Notes under the pieces: generated by a model
The model's input: only the letters and a program-made list of their open reading frames with translations
The model's database searches: none
Told to the model about the DNA's origin: nothing
Position numbers and translations under genes: made by a program
In this document: one piece after another, positions 29,531 to 38,229 of the stretch
Numbering within the stretch: position 1 is the stretch's first letter
How the letters are laid out: each line of letters starts with the position of its first letter
NCBI RefSeq assembly: GCF_016617715.1
Contig: NZ_CP067225.1
Location: 3,106,001 to 3,170,000, forward strand
Source of the DNA: Paracoccus sp. MC1862
GTDB taxonomy: Bacteria > Pseudomonadota > Alphaproteobacteria > Rhodobacterales > Rhodobacteraceae
Direction of reading: 5' to 3'
DNA length: 64,000 nt

Positions 29531-29932
29531 TCAGTCGAGGATCGCCTCGACGCCCCGGATCACCGACAGCACCTTGGCCGAGCGTGCCTCGATCCGCACC
29601 AGCCTGCCGTCGATGATGGCGTAATGCTGCCCCTCGGGCGGGTCGGCAAGGCCGTAAAGCCCCGGCTTCCTGACAACATGCACGTCATTCCAATCGACGA
29701 CCCGGCCGACCAGCGGACCATGTGCCGCCTGTCCGGGCAGAAGGCACCCCCCGTCATCCCTTGCCTGCCCCGGTGGACAGCCGGGCGGGTTTTGCTGCGC
29801 GACGACCACCCGTCCGTCCCTTTCCGCAGGGGCAGGACCGGGCGGGTTATCCCGGCCCGCCTGATCCGTCAGCGCGGCGGGCGCAAGCGACAGGGCCAGG
29901 GCGGCACCCGCAAGGAAACCGGAAAGTTTCAT
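29531..29932 (-). CDS. secreted RcnB-like protein
   Basis: A 133-residue exported protein: a signal peptide (about 1-21), a Pro/Gly-rich middle, and a C-terminal domain containing RKPGLYGLADPPEGQHYAIIDGRLVRIE. This PPxG-x-YaiIdgrlv pattern resembles the RcnB family of periplasmic proteins linked to Ni/Co homeostasis. The ATG beginning MKLSGFLAG is used, with AAAGGA upstream. It is 56 bases downstream of mmsB on the same strand and may be read by the same transcript. The function is uncertain. Confidence 0.75.
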   Translation of the reverse strand: MKLSGFLAGAALALSLAPAALTDQAGRDNPPGPAPAERDGRVVVAQQNPPGCPPGQARDDGGCLLPGQAAHGPLVGRVVDWNDVHVVRKPGLYGLADPPEGQHYAIIDGRLVRIEARSAKVLSVIRGVEAILD

Positions 29933-29988
29933 CCTGCGTCCTTTCTGCTGTGGCTGAACCAACGCGCCACCGGCAGGCAGGTTTCGCC

Positions 29989-30876
29989 TCAGTCCCCCGG
30001 CTGGCCCCCACGGGCGCGGGCGGCAAAGCGTGGCAGCATGGCCGAGAAGTCGAGGCCCCGGCCGTCCTCGCGCTCGACGAACTCGGTGTAAAGCCGCATC
30101 GCCATCTCACCCATCGGCGTATCCGCATCCGCGCTTTCGGCGGCCTGCTGCGACAGCCGCAGGTCCTTCAGCATCAGTTCGGCCGCAAATCCGGGTTTGT
30201 AGCCGTTATCGGCGGGCGAGACCGGCCCCACCCCCGGCGCCGGGCAATAGGCATTCATCGACCAGCTGTAGCCCGAGGACGTGGACACCACGTCAAACAT
30301 CCGCGCCCGGTCCAGCCCCAGCTTGTCGGCCAGAGCGAAAGCCTCGCAGGTGGCGATCATGGTCACGCCCAGGATCATGTTGTTGCAGATCTTGGCGGCC
30401 TGTCCCGCGCCCGAATCGCCGCAATGGACGGCCTTCTGGCCCATGATGTCGAACAGCGGCTTCACCGTGGCGAAATCCCCGGCCAAGCCCCCGACCATGA
30501 AGGTCAGCGTCCCCGCCGCCGCCCCGCCGACGCCGCCCGAGACTGGCGCGTCCAGCGTCCCCAGCCCCGCGGCCCGCGCTTGGTCCGCCACCGCCCGGGC
30601 GCTGTCCACGTCCACGGTCGAGCAGTCGCACAACACCGCGCCCGCCTGCATCACCGGGATCACCTGCCCGGCGACGCTGCGCAGGATCTCGCCATTCGGC
30701 AGCATGGTGATGACCACCTCGGCCCCCCGTGCGGCCTCGGACGCGCTCAGCGCCGGGATCAGGCCCTCGACATCCGGCGCCGCCACGTCGAAGCCCGTGA
30801 CTTCGTGCCCCGCCTGCGCGAGATTGCGGGCCATCGGGCCGCCCATGTTGCCAAGGCCGATAAAGGCGACCTTCAT
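29989..30876 (-). CDS. mmsB: 3-hydroxyisobutyrate dehydrogenase MmsB
   Basis: Oxidises 3-hydroxyisobutyrate to methylmalonate semialdehyde with NAD in valine catabolism. FIGLGNMGGPMARNL is the Rossmann signature. DAPVSGGVGGAAAGTL is the substrate-binding motif, and GQAAKICNNM contains the catalytic lysine (about 172). 295 residues. The start overlaps the stop of the upstream hydrolase (ATGA). Its product is the substrate of MmsA, encoded by the first gene of the operon. Confidence 0.95.
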   Translation of the reverse strand: MKVAFIGLGNMGGPMARNLAQAGHEVTGFDVAAPDVEGLIPALSASEAARGAEVVITMLPNGEILRSVAGQVIPVMQAGAVLCDCSTVDVDSARAVADQARAAGLGTLDAPVSGGVGGAAAGTLTFMVGGLAGDFATVKPLFDIMGQKAVHCGDSGAGQAAKICNNMILGVTMIATCEAFALADKLGLDRARMFDVVSTSSGYSWSMNAYCPAPGVGPVSPADNGYKPGFAAELMLKDLRLSQQAAESADADTPMGEMAMRLYTEFVEREDGRGLDFSAMLPRFAARARGGQPGD

Positions 30877-31880
30877 GCCTGTTCCTCCCACGTCAACTCG
30901 TTCGGGCCGAGATCGGCCAGCATCGCGTCCACCATCGCCGGGTCGGCCGCCGCCTTCCATGCCGGGTTGCGGTCCTTGTCGATGATCTGCGCCCGCACGC
31001 CTTCCAGGAAGTCGCTTTCCGCCGTCGCCCGGTGGGTGAAGCGGTATTCGCGCGAAAGCGATTCCTGCATCCGCCGGTCGCCGCGCGCCGCCCTGACCAT
31101 CGCCAGCGTCGCCGCCATCGACAGGGGCGAGTTGCGGCGCATCACCTTCAGCGCCTCGGCGTCGCCCGCATGTTCCAGCGCGCCGATGATGTCCTCGACC
31201 GTGCGGCCTCCAAAGGCCGACAGGTCGCGGCTTTCCAGTGCCGCCGGGGGCAGGGTCCCCCGTTTCAGGACCGAGATGTCGCCGGTTTCGGCCAACTGCT
31301 CCTTCACCGCCGCCCACTCGGCCTCGGGCAGATAGATGTCGGCAAACCCCGCGTGGATGGCGTCGCCCGCGCCCATCCGGGCGCCGGTCAGCCCCAGATA
31401 TTCCCCGATCCGTCCCGGTGCGCGGGCCAGAAGCCATGTCCCGCCCACGTCCGGGATCAGCCCGATGCCCGATTCCGGCATCGCCACCTGCGTCGTGTCG
31501 CCCACGACCCGATGTGAGGCATGGCCGCCGATCCCCACGCCGCCGCCCATGACAAAGCCCTGCATGAAGGCGGTGATAGGCTTGGGAAAATCCCTGATCG
31601 TCGCGTTCATGCGGTATTCGTCCGCGAAGAACTGCTGCCCGATCCCGTGGTCGCCCGCCCGGCCGCCGTGATAGACCGCCGCGATGTCGCCTCCCGCGCA
31701 GAAGGCGCGATCGCCTTCGGCGTCGATGATGACCAGCCTCACGGCCGGATCGTCGCGCCAGCCGTCAAGCGCCGCCTTGATCGCGTTCGCCATCTCGTGG
31801 CTCAGCGCGTTCAGCGCCTTGGGGCGGTTCAGGGTAATGCGGCCCGCGTGATGGTCGCGGCGGATGTTCAGGTCGTCCAT
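30873..31880 (-). CDS. 3-hydroxyisobutyryl-CoA hydrolase
   Basis: A crotonase-fold thioesterase that releases free 3-hydroxyisobutyrate from its CoA ester in valine degradation. The crotonase core is visible: NRPKALNALS, FCAGGDI (oxyanion hole), and the long GFVMGGGVGIGGHASHRV with MPESGIGLIPDVGGTW. The glutamate/aspartate pair and the 335-residue length favour the hydrolase over a plain enoyl-CoA hydratase. The missing hydratase step may be carried out by a gene outside the window. The ATG overlaps the stop of the dehydrogenase gene by one base. Confidence 0.88.
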   Translation of the reverse strand: MDDLNIRRDHHAGRITLNRPKALNALSHEMANAIKAALDGWRDDPAVRLVIIDAEGDRAFCAGGDIAAVYHGGRAGDHGIGQQFFADEYRMNATIRDFPKPITAFMQGFVMGGGVGIGGHASHRVVGDTTQVAMPESGIGLIPDVGGTWLLARAPGRIGEYLGLTGARMGAGDAIHAGFADIYLPEAEWAAVKEQLAETGDISVLKRGTLPPAALESRDLSAFGGRTVEDIIGALEHAGDAEALKVMRRNSPLSMAATLAMVRAARGDRRMQESLSREYRFTHRATAESDFLEGVRAQIIDKDRNPAWKAAADPAMVDAMLADLGPNELTWEEQA

Positions 31881-33025
31881 CAGCCCCTCTCGGCCAGCAT
31901 GGCGCGGCTGACGATCAGCCGCATGATCTCGTTGGTGCCTTCCAGGATCTGGTGCACCCGCAGGTCGCGCACGATCTTTTCCACACCATAGTCGGCCAGG
32001 TAGCCATAGCCACCATGCAGTTGCAGGCAGCCGTTCGCCACCTCGAAGGCGCGGTCGGTGACATACATCTTGGCCATGGCGCAGAACTTGGTCGCGTCCG
32101 GGGCCTTGTTGTCCAGCTTCCACGCCGCCTGCCGCAGGAAGGTGCGGGCGGATTGCAGCGCGACCTCCATCTCGGCCAGCCGGAACTGCAGCGCCTGGAA
32201 CTGGTCGAGGCTTTTGCCGAAGGCCTTCCGCTCGCCCATGTAGACCAGCGTCCGGTCCAGCGCCGCCTGCGCTCCGCCCAAGGCGCCCGCCGCGATGTTC
32301 AGGCGGCCGCCGTCGAGGCCGGCCATGGCGTAGGCGAAGCCGCGCCCTTCCTCGCCCAGCAGGTTCTCGGCCGGGATCGCGCAGTCGTCGAACTGCACCG
32401 CGGTCGTCGGCTGCGCCTGCCAGCCCATCTTCTGTTCCAGCGCGCCGAAGGACAGGCCCGGCGCGCCGTCCTCGACCACCACGGTCGAGATGCCCTTCGG
32501 CCCGTCTTCGCCGGTCCGAACCATGCAGACGTAAGCATCCGAATAGCCGCCGCCCGAGATGAAGGCCTTGGTCCCGTTCAGCTTCCAGCCCTCGTTCGTC
32601 CGCTCGGCCCGCGTCCGCAGCGCCGCCGCGTCCGAGCCGCTGCCGGGTTCGGTCAGGCAGTAGGAAAACACCTTCCGCATGCTGCAGAGGTCGGGCAGCC
32701 AGCGCTCCTTGTCCTCGGGCTTGCCGAACTTGTCGATCATTCCCCCGCACATGTTGTGGATCGACAGGAACGATCCCACCGCCGGATCGGCCATCGCCAG
32801 CGCCTCGAAGACCAGCGTGGCGTCCAGCCGCGTCAGCCCCGAGCCGCCATATTCCTCGGATACGTAAAGCCCGCCGAAGCCCAGTTCGGCGATGCGCGGC
32901 CACAGGTCCTTGGGGATGGTCCCCGCTGCCTCCCATTCGCGCGAATGGGGCGCGATGTGCTCGGCCCCGAAATCGCGCGCCATGTCGAAGATGGCCTGCT
33001 GTTCCTCGGTCAGTGCGAAATCCAT
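31880..33025 (-). CDS. acyl-CoA dehydrogenase, probably isobutyryl-CoA
   Basis: A flavoprotein that forms methacrylyl-CoA from isobutyryl-CoA in valine breakdown. The N-terminal domain starts MDFALTEEQQAIFDMARDF; the FAD/substrate strands contain CLTEPGSGSDAAA and FISGGGYSDAY. The catalytic Glu is in LEGTNEIMR near the end. 381 residues. The operon neighbours (hydrolase, mmsB, mmsA) point to the valine pathway, though chain-length preference cannot be read from sequence alone. A 12-codon upstream extension to another ATG was discarded. Confidence 0.88.
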   Translation of the reverse strand: MDFALTEEQQAIFDMARDFGAEHIAPHSREWEAAGTIPKDLWPRIAELGFGGLYVSEEYGGSGLTRLDATLVFEALAMADPAVGSFLSIHNMCGGMIDKFGKPEDKERWLPDLCSMRKVFSYCLTEPGSGSDAAALRTRAERTNEGWKLNGTKAFISGGGYSDAYVCMVRTGEDGPKGISTVVVEDGAPGLSFGALEQKMGWQAQPTTAVQFDDCAIPAENLLGEEGRGFAYAMAGLDGGRLNIAAGALGGAQAALDRTLVYMGERKAFGKSLDQFQALQFRLAEMEVALQSARTFLRQAAWKLDNKAPDATKFCAMAKMYVTDRAFEVANGCLQLHGGYGYLADYGVEKIVRDLRVHQILEGTNEIMRLIVSRAMLAERG

Positions 33026-33094
33026 GCGACCTCCCCTTGCATCCTCTTGCGGCCAGTACATCGGGGTTTGCGCATCCCGCGCAAGCCACGACGC

Positions 33095-33160
33095 TCCGGT
33101 CCATCTTCTTCGTGGAAATATCCCCGGGGTCCGGGGCAGCGCCCCGGTCCCGCGCCTCCG
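33095..33160 (-). terminator. GC-rich hairpin element after mmsA
   Basis: On the minus strand CCGGGGC-GCT-GCCCCGG forms a 7-bp stem, followed by CCCCGGGGATATTTCCACGAAGAAG. It lies directly after the mmsA stop and matches the layout of the element after murD. It probably reduces rather than abolishes read-through to the acyl-CoA dehydrogenase gene, which starts 136 bases downstream of mmsA. Confidence 0.45.
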
Positions 33161-34663
33161 TCAGTCCATCGCCTTGAAGTTGAAGGCCGCCCCTTCCTTG
33201 ATCCCCGAGGGCCAGCGCGAGGTCACCGTCTTGGTGCGGGTATAGAAGCGGAAGGCGTCCGGCCCGTGCTGGTTCAGGTCGCCGAAGCCCGATTTCTTCC
33301 AGCCGCCGAAGGTGAAATAGGCCAGCGGCACCGGGATCGGCACGTTGATCCCGATCATGCCCACGTTCACCCGGCTGGCGAAGTCGCGCGCCGCGTCCCC
33401 GTCGCGGGTGAAGATCGCGGTGCCGTTGCCGTATTCGTGGTCCATCGCCAGCCCCAGCGCCTCCTCGTAGGACGCGGCGCGGACGGTAGACAGCACCGGC
33501 CCGAAGATTTCCTTCCGGTAGATGTCCATGTCGGGCGTCACCCGGTCGAACAGATGCGGGCCGACGAAGAAGCCGTCCTCATAGCCCTGCAGGCTGAAGT
33601 CGCGGCCATCCACGACAAGTTCCGCGCCTTGCTGAATCCCGGTTTCCACCAGCCGCAGGATGTTCTCCTTGGCGGCCTTCGTCACGACGGGGCCGTAATC
33701 CACATCGTTCCCGGCGGTCCAGGGACCGACCTTCAGCTTTTCGATCCGGGGCACCAGCTTCTCGATCAGGCGGTCGGCGGTCTCCTCGCCCACCGGCACG
33801 GCCACGGAAATCGCCATGCAGCGTTCGCCCGCAGCCCCATAGCCCGCGCCGACCAGAGCATCCGCCGCCTGGTCCATGTCGGCGTCGGGCATGATGATCA
33901 TGTGGTTCTTGGCGCCGCCGAAACACTGCGCCCGCTTGCCGGTCTGGGCCGCGCGCTCATAGATATACTGCGCGATGGGGGTGGAACCCACGAAGCCCAC
34001 CGCCTGGATGATCTCGCTGTCCAGAATCGCGTCCACCGCGTCCTTGTCGCCGTGGACGACCTGCAGCACGCCATCCGGCAGCCCCGCTTCCTTGAACAAC
34101 GCCGCGATCATGTTCGGCACGGTGGGGTCACGCTCGGACGGCTTCAGGATCACCGCGTTGCCGGACGCCAGCGCCGGGCCCAGCTTCCACAGCGGGATCA
34201 TCGCCGGGAAGTTGAAGGGCGTGATCGCGGCCACGACCCCAAGCGGTTGGCGCATCGAATACATGTCGATTCCGGGGCCGGCGCCGTCGATGAACTCGCC
34301 CTTCAACTGGTGCGGCGCGCCGACCGAGAACTCGATCACTTCAAGGCCGCGCTGGATGTCGCCCTTGGCGTCGGGAAAGGTCTTGCCATGCTCGGATGAC
34401 AGCATCTCGGCCATCTTGTCCATGTCGCGGTTCAGCAGCCGCACCATCTCCATCATGACGCGGGCGCGGCGCTGGGGGTTGGTGGCGCCCCATTTCACCT
34501 GCGCCTCGGCCGCGCGGGCGATGGCCTCGTCCATCTCGGCCTTGCTGGCGAGATCGACCTTGGCCTGCACCTCGCCGGTGGCCGGGTTGAAGACATCGGC
34601 GGTGCGGCCGGACGTGCCGGGCGCTTCCTTGCCGTCGATCCAGTGATGAACGGAACGCATCAT
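33161..34663 (-). CDS. mmsA: methylmalonate-semialdehyde dehydrogenase (CoA-acylating) MmsA
   Basis: An aldehyde dehydrogenase that converts methylmalonate semialdehyde to propionyl-CoA. ITPFNFPAMIPLWKLGPAL, FVGSTPIAQYIYERAA and the catalytic cysteine in GAAGERCMAIS are typical; the family lacks the general-base glutamate of ordinary aldehyde dehydrogenases, which fits CoA dependence. 500 residues from the first of two adjacent ATGs; GGGGAG lies five and eight bases before them. First gene of the valine operon and divergent from a LysR gene. Confidence 0.95.
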   Translation of the reverse strand: MMRSVHHWIDGKEAPGTSGRTADVFNPATGEVQAKVDLASKAEMDEAIARAAEAQVKWGATNPQRRARVMMEMVRLLNRDMDKMAEMLSSEHGKTFPDAKGDIQRGLEVIEFSVGAPHQLKGEFIDGAGPGIDMYSMRQPLGVVAAITPFNFPAMIPLWKLGPALASGNAVILKPSERDPTVPNMIAALFKEAGLPDGVLQVVHGDKDAVDAILDSEIIQAVGFVGSTPIAQYIYERAAQTGKRAQCFGGAKNHMIIMPDADMDQAADALVGAGYGAAGERCMAISVAVPVGEETADRLIEKLVPRIEKLKVGPWTAGNDVDYGPVVTKAAKENILRLVETGIQQGAELVVDGRDFSLQGYEDGFFVGPHLFDRVTPDMDIYRKEIFGPVLSTVRAASYEEALGLAMDHEYGNGTAIFTRDGDAARDFASRVNVGMIGINVPIPVPLAYFTFGGWKKSGFGDLNQHGPDAFRFYTRTKTVTSRWPSGIKEGAAFNFKAMD

Positions 34664-34756
34664 AGGCTCTCCCCTGATTTTCGGGCGAACCATAGCCTTG
34701 CACAAACGCCTGCGTAAAGCGACGATCCGGCCAAACGGTTTTGCAGGATTGCAGGG

Positions 34757-35650
34757 ATGGACTGGGACGACCTGCGCATCTTCCTTGCCGTCGCGCGCGA
34801 GGAGTCGCTCTCCCGCGCCGGGCGGCGGCTGGGGATGGACGCCTCGACCGTGGGCCGCCGCATCGCCCGGCTGGAAACCGCGCTGGGCCGCGTCCTTTTC
34901 GCCAAGACCCCGCAGGGCTATGCGGTGACGACGGAAGGCGCGGCGCTGGTCCCCCATGCCGAGGCCGCCGAGGCCGCGGCGCAGGCGGCGGCCGAATCCT
35001 TCACGCGAACCCTTGGCGGCCAGCTTCGCATCGGCGCCCCGGACGGCTGCGCCAACTACCTGCTGCCGCAGCTTGCCGCGCGGCTGATGGCCGAGCATCC
35101 GGGGCTGGAGGTCCAGATCGTCGCCCTGCCGCGCGTCTTCAACCTTTCCCGGCGCGAGGCCGACATGGCCATCGCCGTCAGCCGCCCGCAGACGGGCCGG
35201 GCGGCGATCCAGAAGATCGCCGATTACCAACTGCACTTGGCAGGGCACGCCGACTACCTCGACCGCCACCCGCCGATCCAAGGCCGTGCCGATCTGAAAG
35301 GCCACCGGATGATCGGCTATATCCCCGAGATGATCTTCGACCGCGAACTGGACTACTTGTCGGAAACGGGGGCGGATCACGCGGCGCTGTCCTCGAACTC
35401 GGTCAGCGTGCAGTTGCAGGCGATCCGGGTGGGGGCAGGCTTGGGGATCGTCCACGACTTCGCCATCCCCTTCGCGCCCGGCGTGCGGCGGCTGCTGGCC
35501 GACGAGATTTCGCTGACCCGGTCCTTCTGGCTGCTGCGCCCGGCCGACGACCGCCGGTCCGACCGGCTGAACCGGCTGGCCGAGGCAGTGGCCAACGGCC
35601 TCAGGCGCGAGATCGCGCGGCTTGAGGCTTCCGTCCAAGCGCAGGGTTGA
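34757..35650 (+). CDS. LysR-family regulator divergent from mmsA
   Basis: A 297-residue LysR-type regulator. The N-terminal winged helix-turn-helix covers about residues 1-60 (LRIFLAVAREESLSRAGRRL...STVGRRIARLE), and the periplasmic-binding-protein-like effector domain begins near 88. It is transcribed away from mmsA across a 93-base gap holding TTGCACAAACGCCTGCGTAA, a plausible LysR-type site. By position it probably controls the valine operon. Pseudomonas uses an AraC-type MmsR for this task, so the regulator class differs. Confidence 0.87.
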   Translation: MDWDDLRIFLAVAREESLSRAGRRLGMDASTVGRRIARLETALGRVLFAKTPQGYAVTTEGAALVPHAEAAEAAAQAAAESFTRTLGGQLRIGAPDGCANYLLPQLAARLMAEHPGLEVQIVALPRVFNLSRREADMAIAVSRPQTGRAAIQKIADYQLHLAGHADYLDRHPPIQGRADLKGHRMIGYIPEMIFDRELDYLSETGADHAALSSNSVSVQLQAIRVGAGLGIVHDFAIPFAPGVRRLLADEISLTRSFWLLRPADDRRSDRLNRLAEAVANGLRREIARLEASVQAQG

Positions 35651-35706
35651 CGAAACGATCCTGCGCGGCAACGCTGGGTGGTGAAACGAATGCGAAGGTG
35701 CCCGCC

Positions 35707-36147
35707 ATGATCGTCAAGCAGATCCTCGCCATGAAAGCCGGCCCGGAGGAAATCGTGACGGTCCGTCCCGATTCGACCGTAGGCGAGGCCGCGCGGCTTC
35801 TGTCCGAACGCCGCATCGGCGCGGTGGTCGTGTCCTCGGACGGGCGCAAGGCCGAAGGCATCCTGTCGGAACGCGACATCGTGCGCGAACTCGGCCGTTC
35901 CGGCCCCGATGTGCTGGACCGCAAGGCCAGCGAGCTGATGACCAGCAAGGTCATGACCTGCGTCTGCGGCGATGACGCGCTGGAACTGCTGGACCGGATG
36001 ACCAAGGGACGCTTCCGCCATCTGCCGGTACTGGACGACAAGGGCGAGATGCTGGGCGTGGTGTCCATCGGTGACGTGGTCTTCGGCCGGCTCAAGGAAC
36101 TGAATGCCGAGAAAGAGGCGCTGACCGGCATGATCATGGGCAACTGA
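35707..36147 (+). CDS. tandem CBS-domain protein
   Basis: A 146-residue protein made of two CBS domains (about 8-65 and 75-135), a module that senses adenine nucleotides in many proteins. IGAVVVSSDGRKAEGILSERDIVREL and GRFRHLPVLDDKGEMLGVVSIGDVV are the two core repeats. The ATG has GAAGG eight bases upstream. There is no attached enzymatic domain, so it is a stand-alone CBS protein of unknown partner. It lies between the LysR gene and coaD. Confidence 0.88.
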   Translation: MIVKQILAMKAGPEEIVTVRPDSTVGEAARLLSERRIGAVVVSSDGRKAEGILSERDIVRELGRSGPDVLDRKASELMTSKVMTCVCGDDALELLDRMTKGRFRHLPVLDDKGEMLGVVSIGDVVFGRLKELNAEKEALTGMIMGN

Positions 36148-36221
36148 AGCCCCCTTGCCGCTTGCAAAGCGCCCGAGTTTGACGTTTTCCGTCGTGACGG
36201 AACCGTGAACGGAGCAGCCCC

Positions 36222-36743
36222 ATGCGGATCGGCCTTTACCCCGGCACCTTCGACCCGATCACACTGGGCCATGTGGACATCATCCAGCGGGCCGCCACCT
36301 TGGTGGACCGGCTGGTGATCGGCGTCGCCATCAACCGCGACAAGGGACCGCTGTTCCCGCTGGAAGAGCGCGTGGCGATGGTCGAGGCCGAATGCGAGGC
36401 GGTTGCCCGCACGACCGGCATCGAGATCGTCGTCCACCCCTTCGAGAACCTGCTGATCGACTGCGCCCGCGACGTGGGCGCCAGCGTGATCCTGCGCGGG
36501 CTGCGGGCGGTCGCGGATTTTGAATATGAATTCCAGATGGTCGGCATGAACCGCGCGCTCGATTCCAGCGTGGAAACGGTGTTCCTGATGGCCGACGCGC
36601 GCCGGCAGGCCATCGCCTCGAAGCTGGTGAAGGAAATCGCCCGGCTGGGGGGGGACGTGTCCAAGTTCGTGCCACCGGCGATCAACCGGGCGCTGCGGGA
36701 CCGCTATGCCCTTGCCGCCGGCAGCGGAAAGCCCGCCGGATGA
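36222..36743 (+). CDS. coaD: phosphopantetheine adenylyltransferase CoaD
   Basis: Catalyses the penultimate step of CoA synthesis, joining AMP to 4'-phosphopantetheine. The nucleotidyltransferase motif YPGTFDPITLGHVDII is at the N-terminus (TxGH-type), ILRGLRAVADFEYEFQM binds pantetheine, and SKLVKEIARLGGDVS forms the ATP-binding C-terminal helix. 173 residues, slightly long because of a Gly/Lys/Pro tail. The stop overlaps the next gene at ATGA. Confidence 0.95.
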   Translation: MRIGLYPGTFDPITLGHVDIIQRAATLVDRLVIGVAINRDKGPLFPLEERVAMVEAECEAVARTTGIEIVVHPFENLLIDCARDVGASVILRGLRAVADFEYEFQMVGMNRALDSSVETVFLMADARRQAIASKLVKEIARLGGDVSKFVPPAINRALRDRYALAAGSGKPAG

Positions 36744-37684
36744 GAGAACCGCGTCCCCCCCGGCCGATCCCCGATCCCACCCGCCCGCCGATGCCCGACC
36801 CGGCGCCGGACCCCGCGCCCGAGCCGCGCGCGCGGCGCACGAACTTCACCCGCCTGACGACGCATGACGAACGGTCCACCCCCTACAGCCCGGCCTCGCT
36901 GCGGGCCGACATCGCGGCGGACAGGATTCCTGAACCCGCGCTGATCGGCTTCGACGCGATCATCGATTCGCTGAAGGCGGGCTGGTCGGATTTCCGCCGC
37001 GCCCCGGCCTTCGGGCTGTTCTTCGCCGCCTTCTATGTGCTGGGCGGGCTGGTCCTGACGGCGGTGGCCGCCGCCTCGGGGCAGGAATGGTGGCTGATGC
37101 CCTTCATCGTGGGCTTTCCCCTGCTCGCCCCCTTTGCGGGCGTGGGTCTCTACGAGGTCAGCCGCAGGCTCGAATCCGGCGAGGCGCTGGACTGGGCGGG
37201 CGTGCTGGGCGTGGTCTTCGCCCAGAAGGACCGGCAGGTGCCGTCGATGGCCATGGCAATCCTGCTGATGTTCATGTTCTGGGTCTTTGTCGCCCACACG
37301 ATCTTTGCCGTCTTCATGGGCATCCAGTCGCTGACGAACATCACCAACTCGCCCGAACTGCTGCTGCAGCCCCGCGGCCTGACCATGCTGGCGCTGGGCA
37401 CGGTTATCGGCGCGGGCTTCGCCGCGGCCCTGTTCGGCATGACCGTGGGCGGATTGCCGCTGATCCTCGACCGCGAGGTGGACCTGGTCAGCGCCATCAT
37501 CGCCAGCTTCGACGCGGTGACGGCAAACCCGCTGGTGATGCTGGCCTGGGCAGTCACGATCGCGGCGATCCTGTTTGCCGGCATCGCGCCGCTGTTCCTG
37601 GGGCTGTTCGTGGCCCTGCCGGTGCTGGGCCATGCAAGCTGGCACATGTATCGCCACCTGCTGCCGCCCGAGGACTGGGACTGA
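36740..37684 (+). CDS. DUF2189-family membrane protein
   Basis: A 314-residue integral membrane protein. About 60 N-terminal residues are Pro/Arg-rich and soluble, then five to six membrane spans follow from about residue 85, with GLYEVSRRLESGEALDWAGVL between spans. The pattern matches DUF2189, a family of unknown function widespread in alphaproteobacteria. It is translationally coupled to coaD, which need not imply related function. Confidence 0.82.
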   Translation: MREPRPPRPIPDPTRPPMPDPAPDPAPEPRARRTNFTRLTTHDERSTPYSPASLRADIAADRIPEPALIGFDAIIDSLKAGWSDFRRAPAFGLFFAAFYVLGGLVLTAVAAASGQEWWLMPFIVGFPLLAPFAGVGLYEVSRRLESGEALDWAGVLGVVFAQKDRQVPSMAMAILLMFMFWVFVAHTIFAVFMGIQSLTNITNSPELLLQPRGLTMLALGTVIGAGFAAALFGMTVGGLPLILDREVDLVSAIIASFDAVTANPLVMLAWAVTIAAILFAGIAPLFLGLFVALPVLGHASWHMYRHLLPPEDWD

Positions 37685-37692
37685 AACGACAC

Positions 37693-37712
37693 CGGGCGCC
37701 CGAAGGCGCCCG
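37693..37712. terminator. hairpin between convergent DUF2189 and bactofilin genes
   Basis: CGGGCGCC and GGCGCCCG form an 8-bp stem with the loop CGAA between convergent genes. T-tracts on either side are short, so it may act as a weak bidirectional terminator. Confidence 0.5.
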
Positions 37713-37734
37713 TCATCTCAGATCCAAAGGACGA

Positions 37735-38229
37735 TCAGGCGTCCAGATCGGCCGACACGGGCGGCGCCAGCTTGGGCGTGATGCCGTTGCCCAGCGGGTC
37801 TTCCTGCCGCTGGACCGAGCCTTCGAAATGCGCGCCCGATTCGATGGCGATGGTCTTGTGGACGATGTCGCCTTCCACCCGCGCGGTTGCCGACAGCCGG
37901 ACCTTGAGGCCGCGCACCCGGCCCACGACGCGGCCGTTCACGATGATCTCTTCGGCCACGATCTCGCCCCGGATGGTGGCGCTTTCGCCGACCGTCAACT
38001 GGTGGGCGCGGATGTCGCCTTCCACCGTGCCCTCGATCTGGGCATCGCCCTGGGTGGTGATGTTGCCCTTGACCGTCAGGTCGCTGGACAGGACCGACGG
38101 CCCTGACCGGGTGCGCATCGCGGCGGGCGGGGGAAAGTCGGGTTTCATGTCCATGGCGGGCCGGTTCATTTCCGATTCTTGGGATTGGGCACGGGGGCCG
38201 GGGTCGGTGACGCGGGTTTTAGAAAACAT
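37735..38229 (-). CDS. bacA: bactofilin
   Basis: A cytoskeletal protein that forms nucleotide-free filaments on the inner membrane. The 164 residues contain a Pro-rich N-terminus and the bactofilin beta-helix of repeated hydrophobic strands (about 45-140), with phrases such as GDAQIEGTVEGDIRAHQLTVGE and ARVEGDIVHKTIAIESGAHFEG. The start lies inside the last codons of the adjacent M23 peptidase gene (11-base overlap). In Caulobacter and Hyphomonas bactofilins work with M23 peptidases of this neighbourhood to shape the wall locally. Confidence 0.92.
   Translation of the reverse strand: MFSKTRVTDPGPRAQSQESEMNRPAMDMKPDFPPPAAMRTRSGPSVLSSDLTVKGNITTQGDAQIEGTVEGDIRAHQLTVGESATIRGEIVAEEIIVNGRVVGRVRGLKVRLSATARVEGDIVHKTIAIESGAHFEGSVQRQEDPLGNGITPKLAPPVSADLDA

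Noticed and set aside
31952..34399. 815-codon + strand open frame over mmsA and the acyl-CoA dehydrogenase
   Set aside because: Shadow of two conserved genes on the minus strand; Arg/His/Val-rich with no domain.
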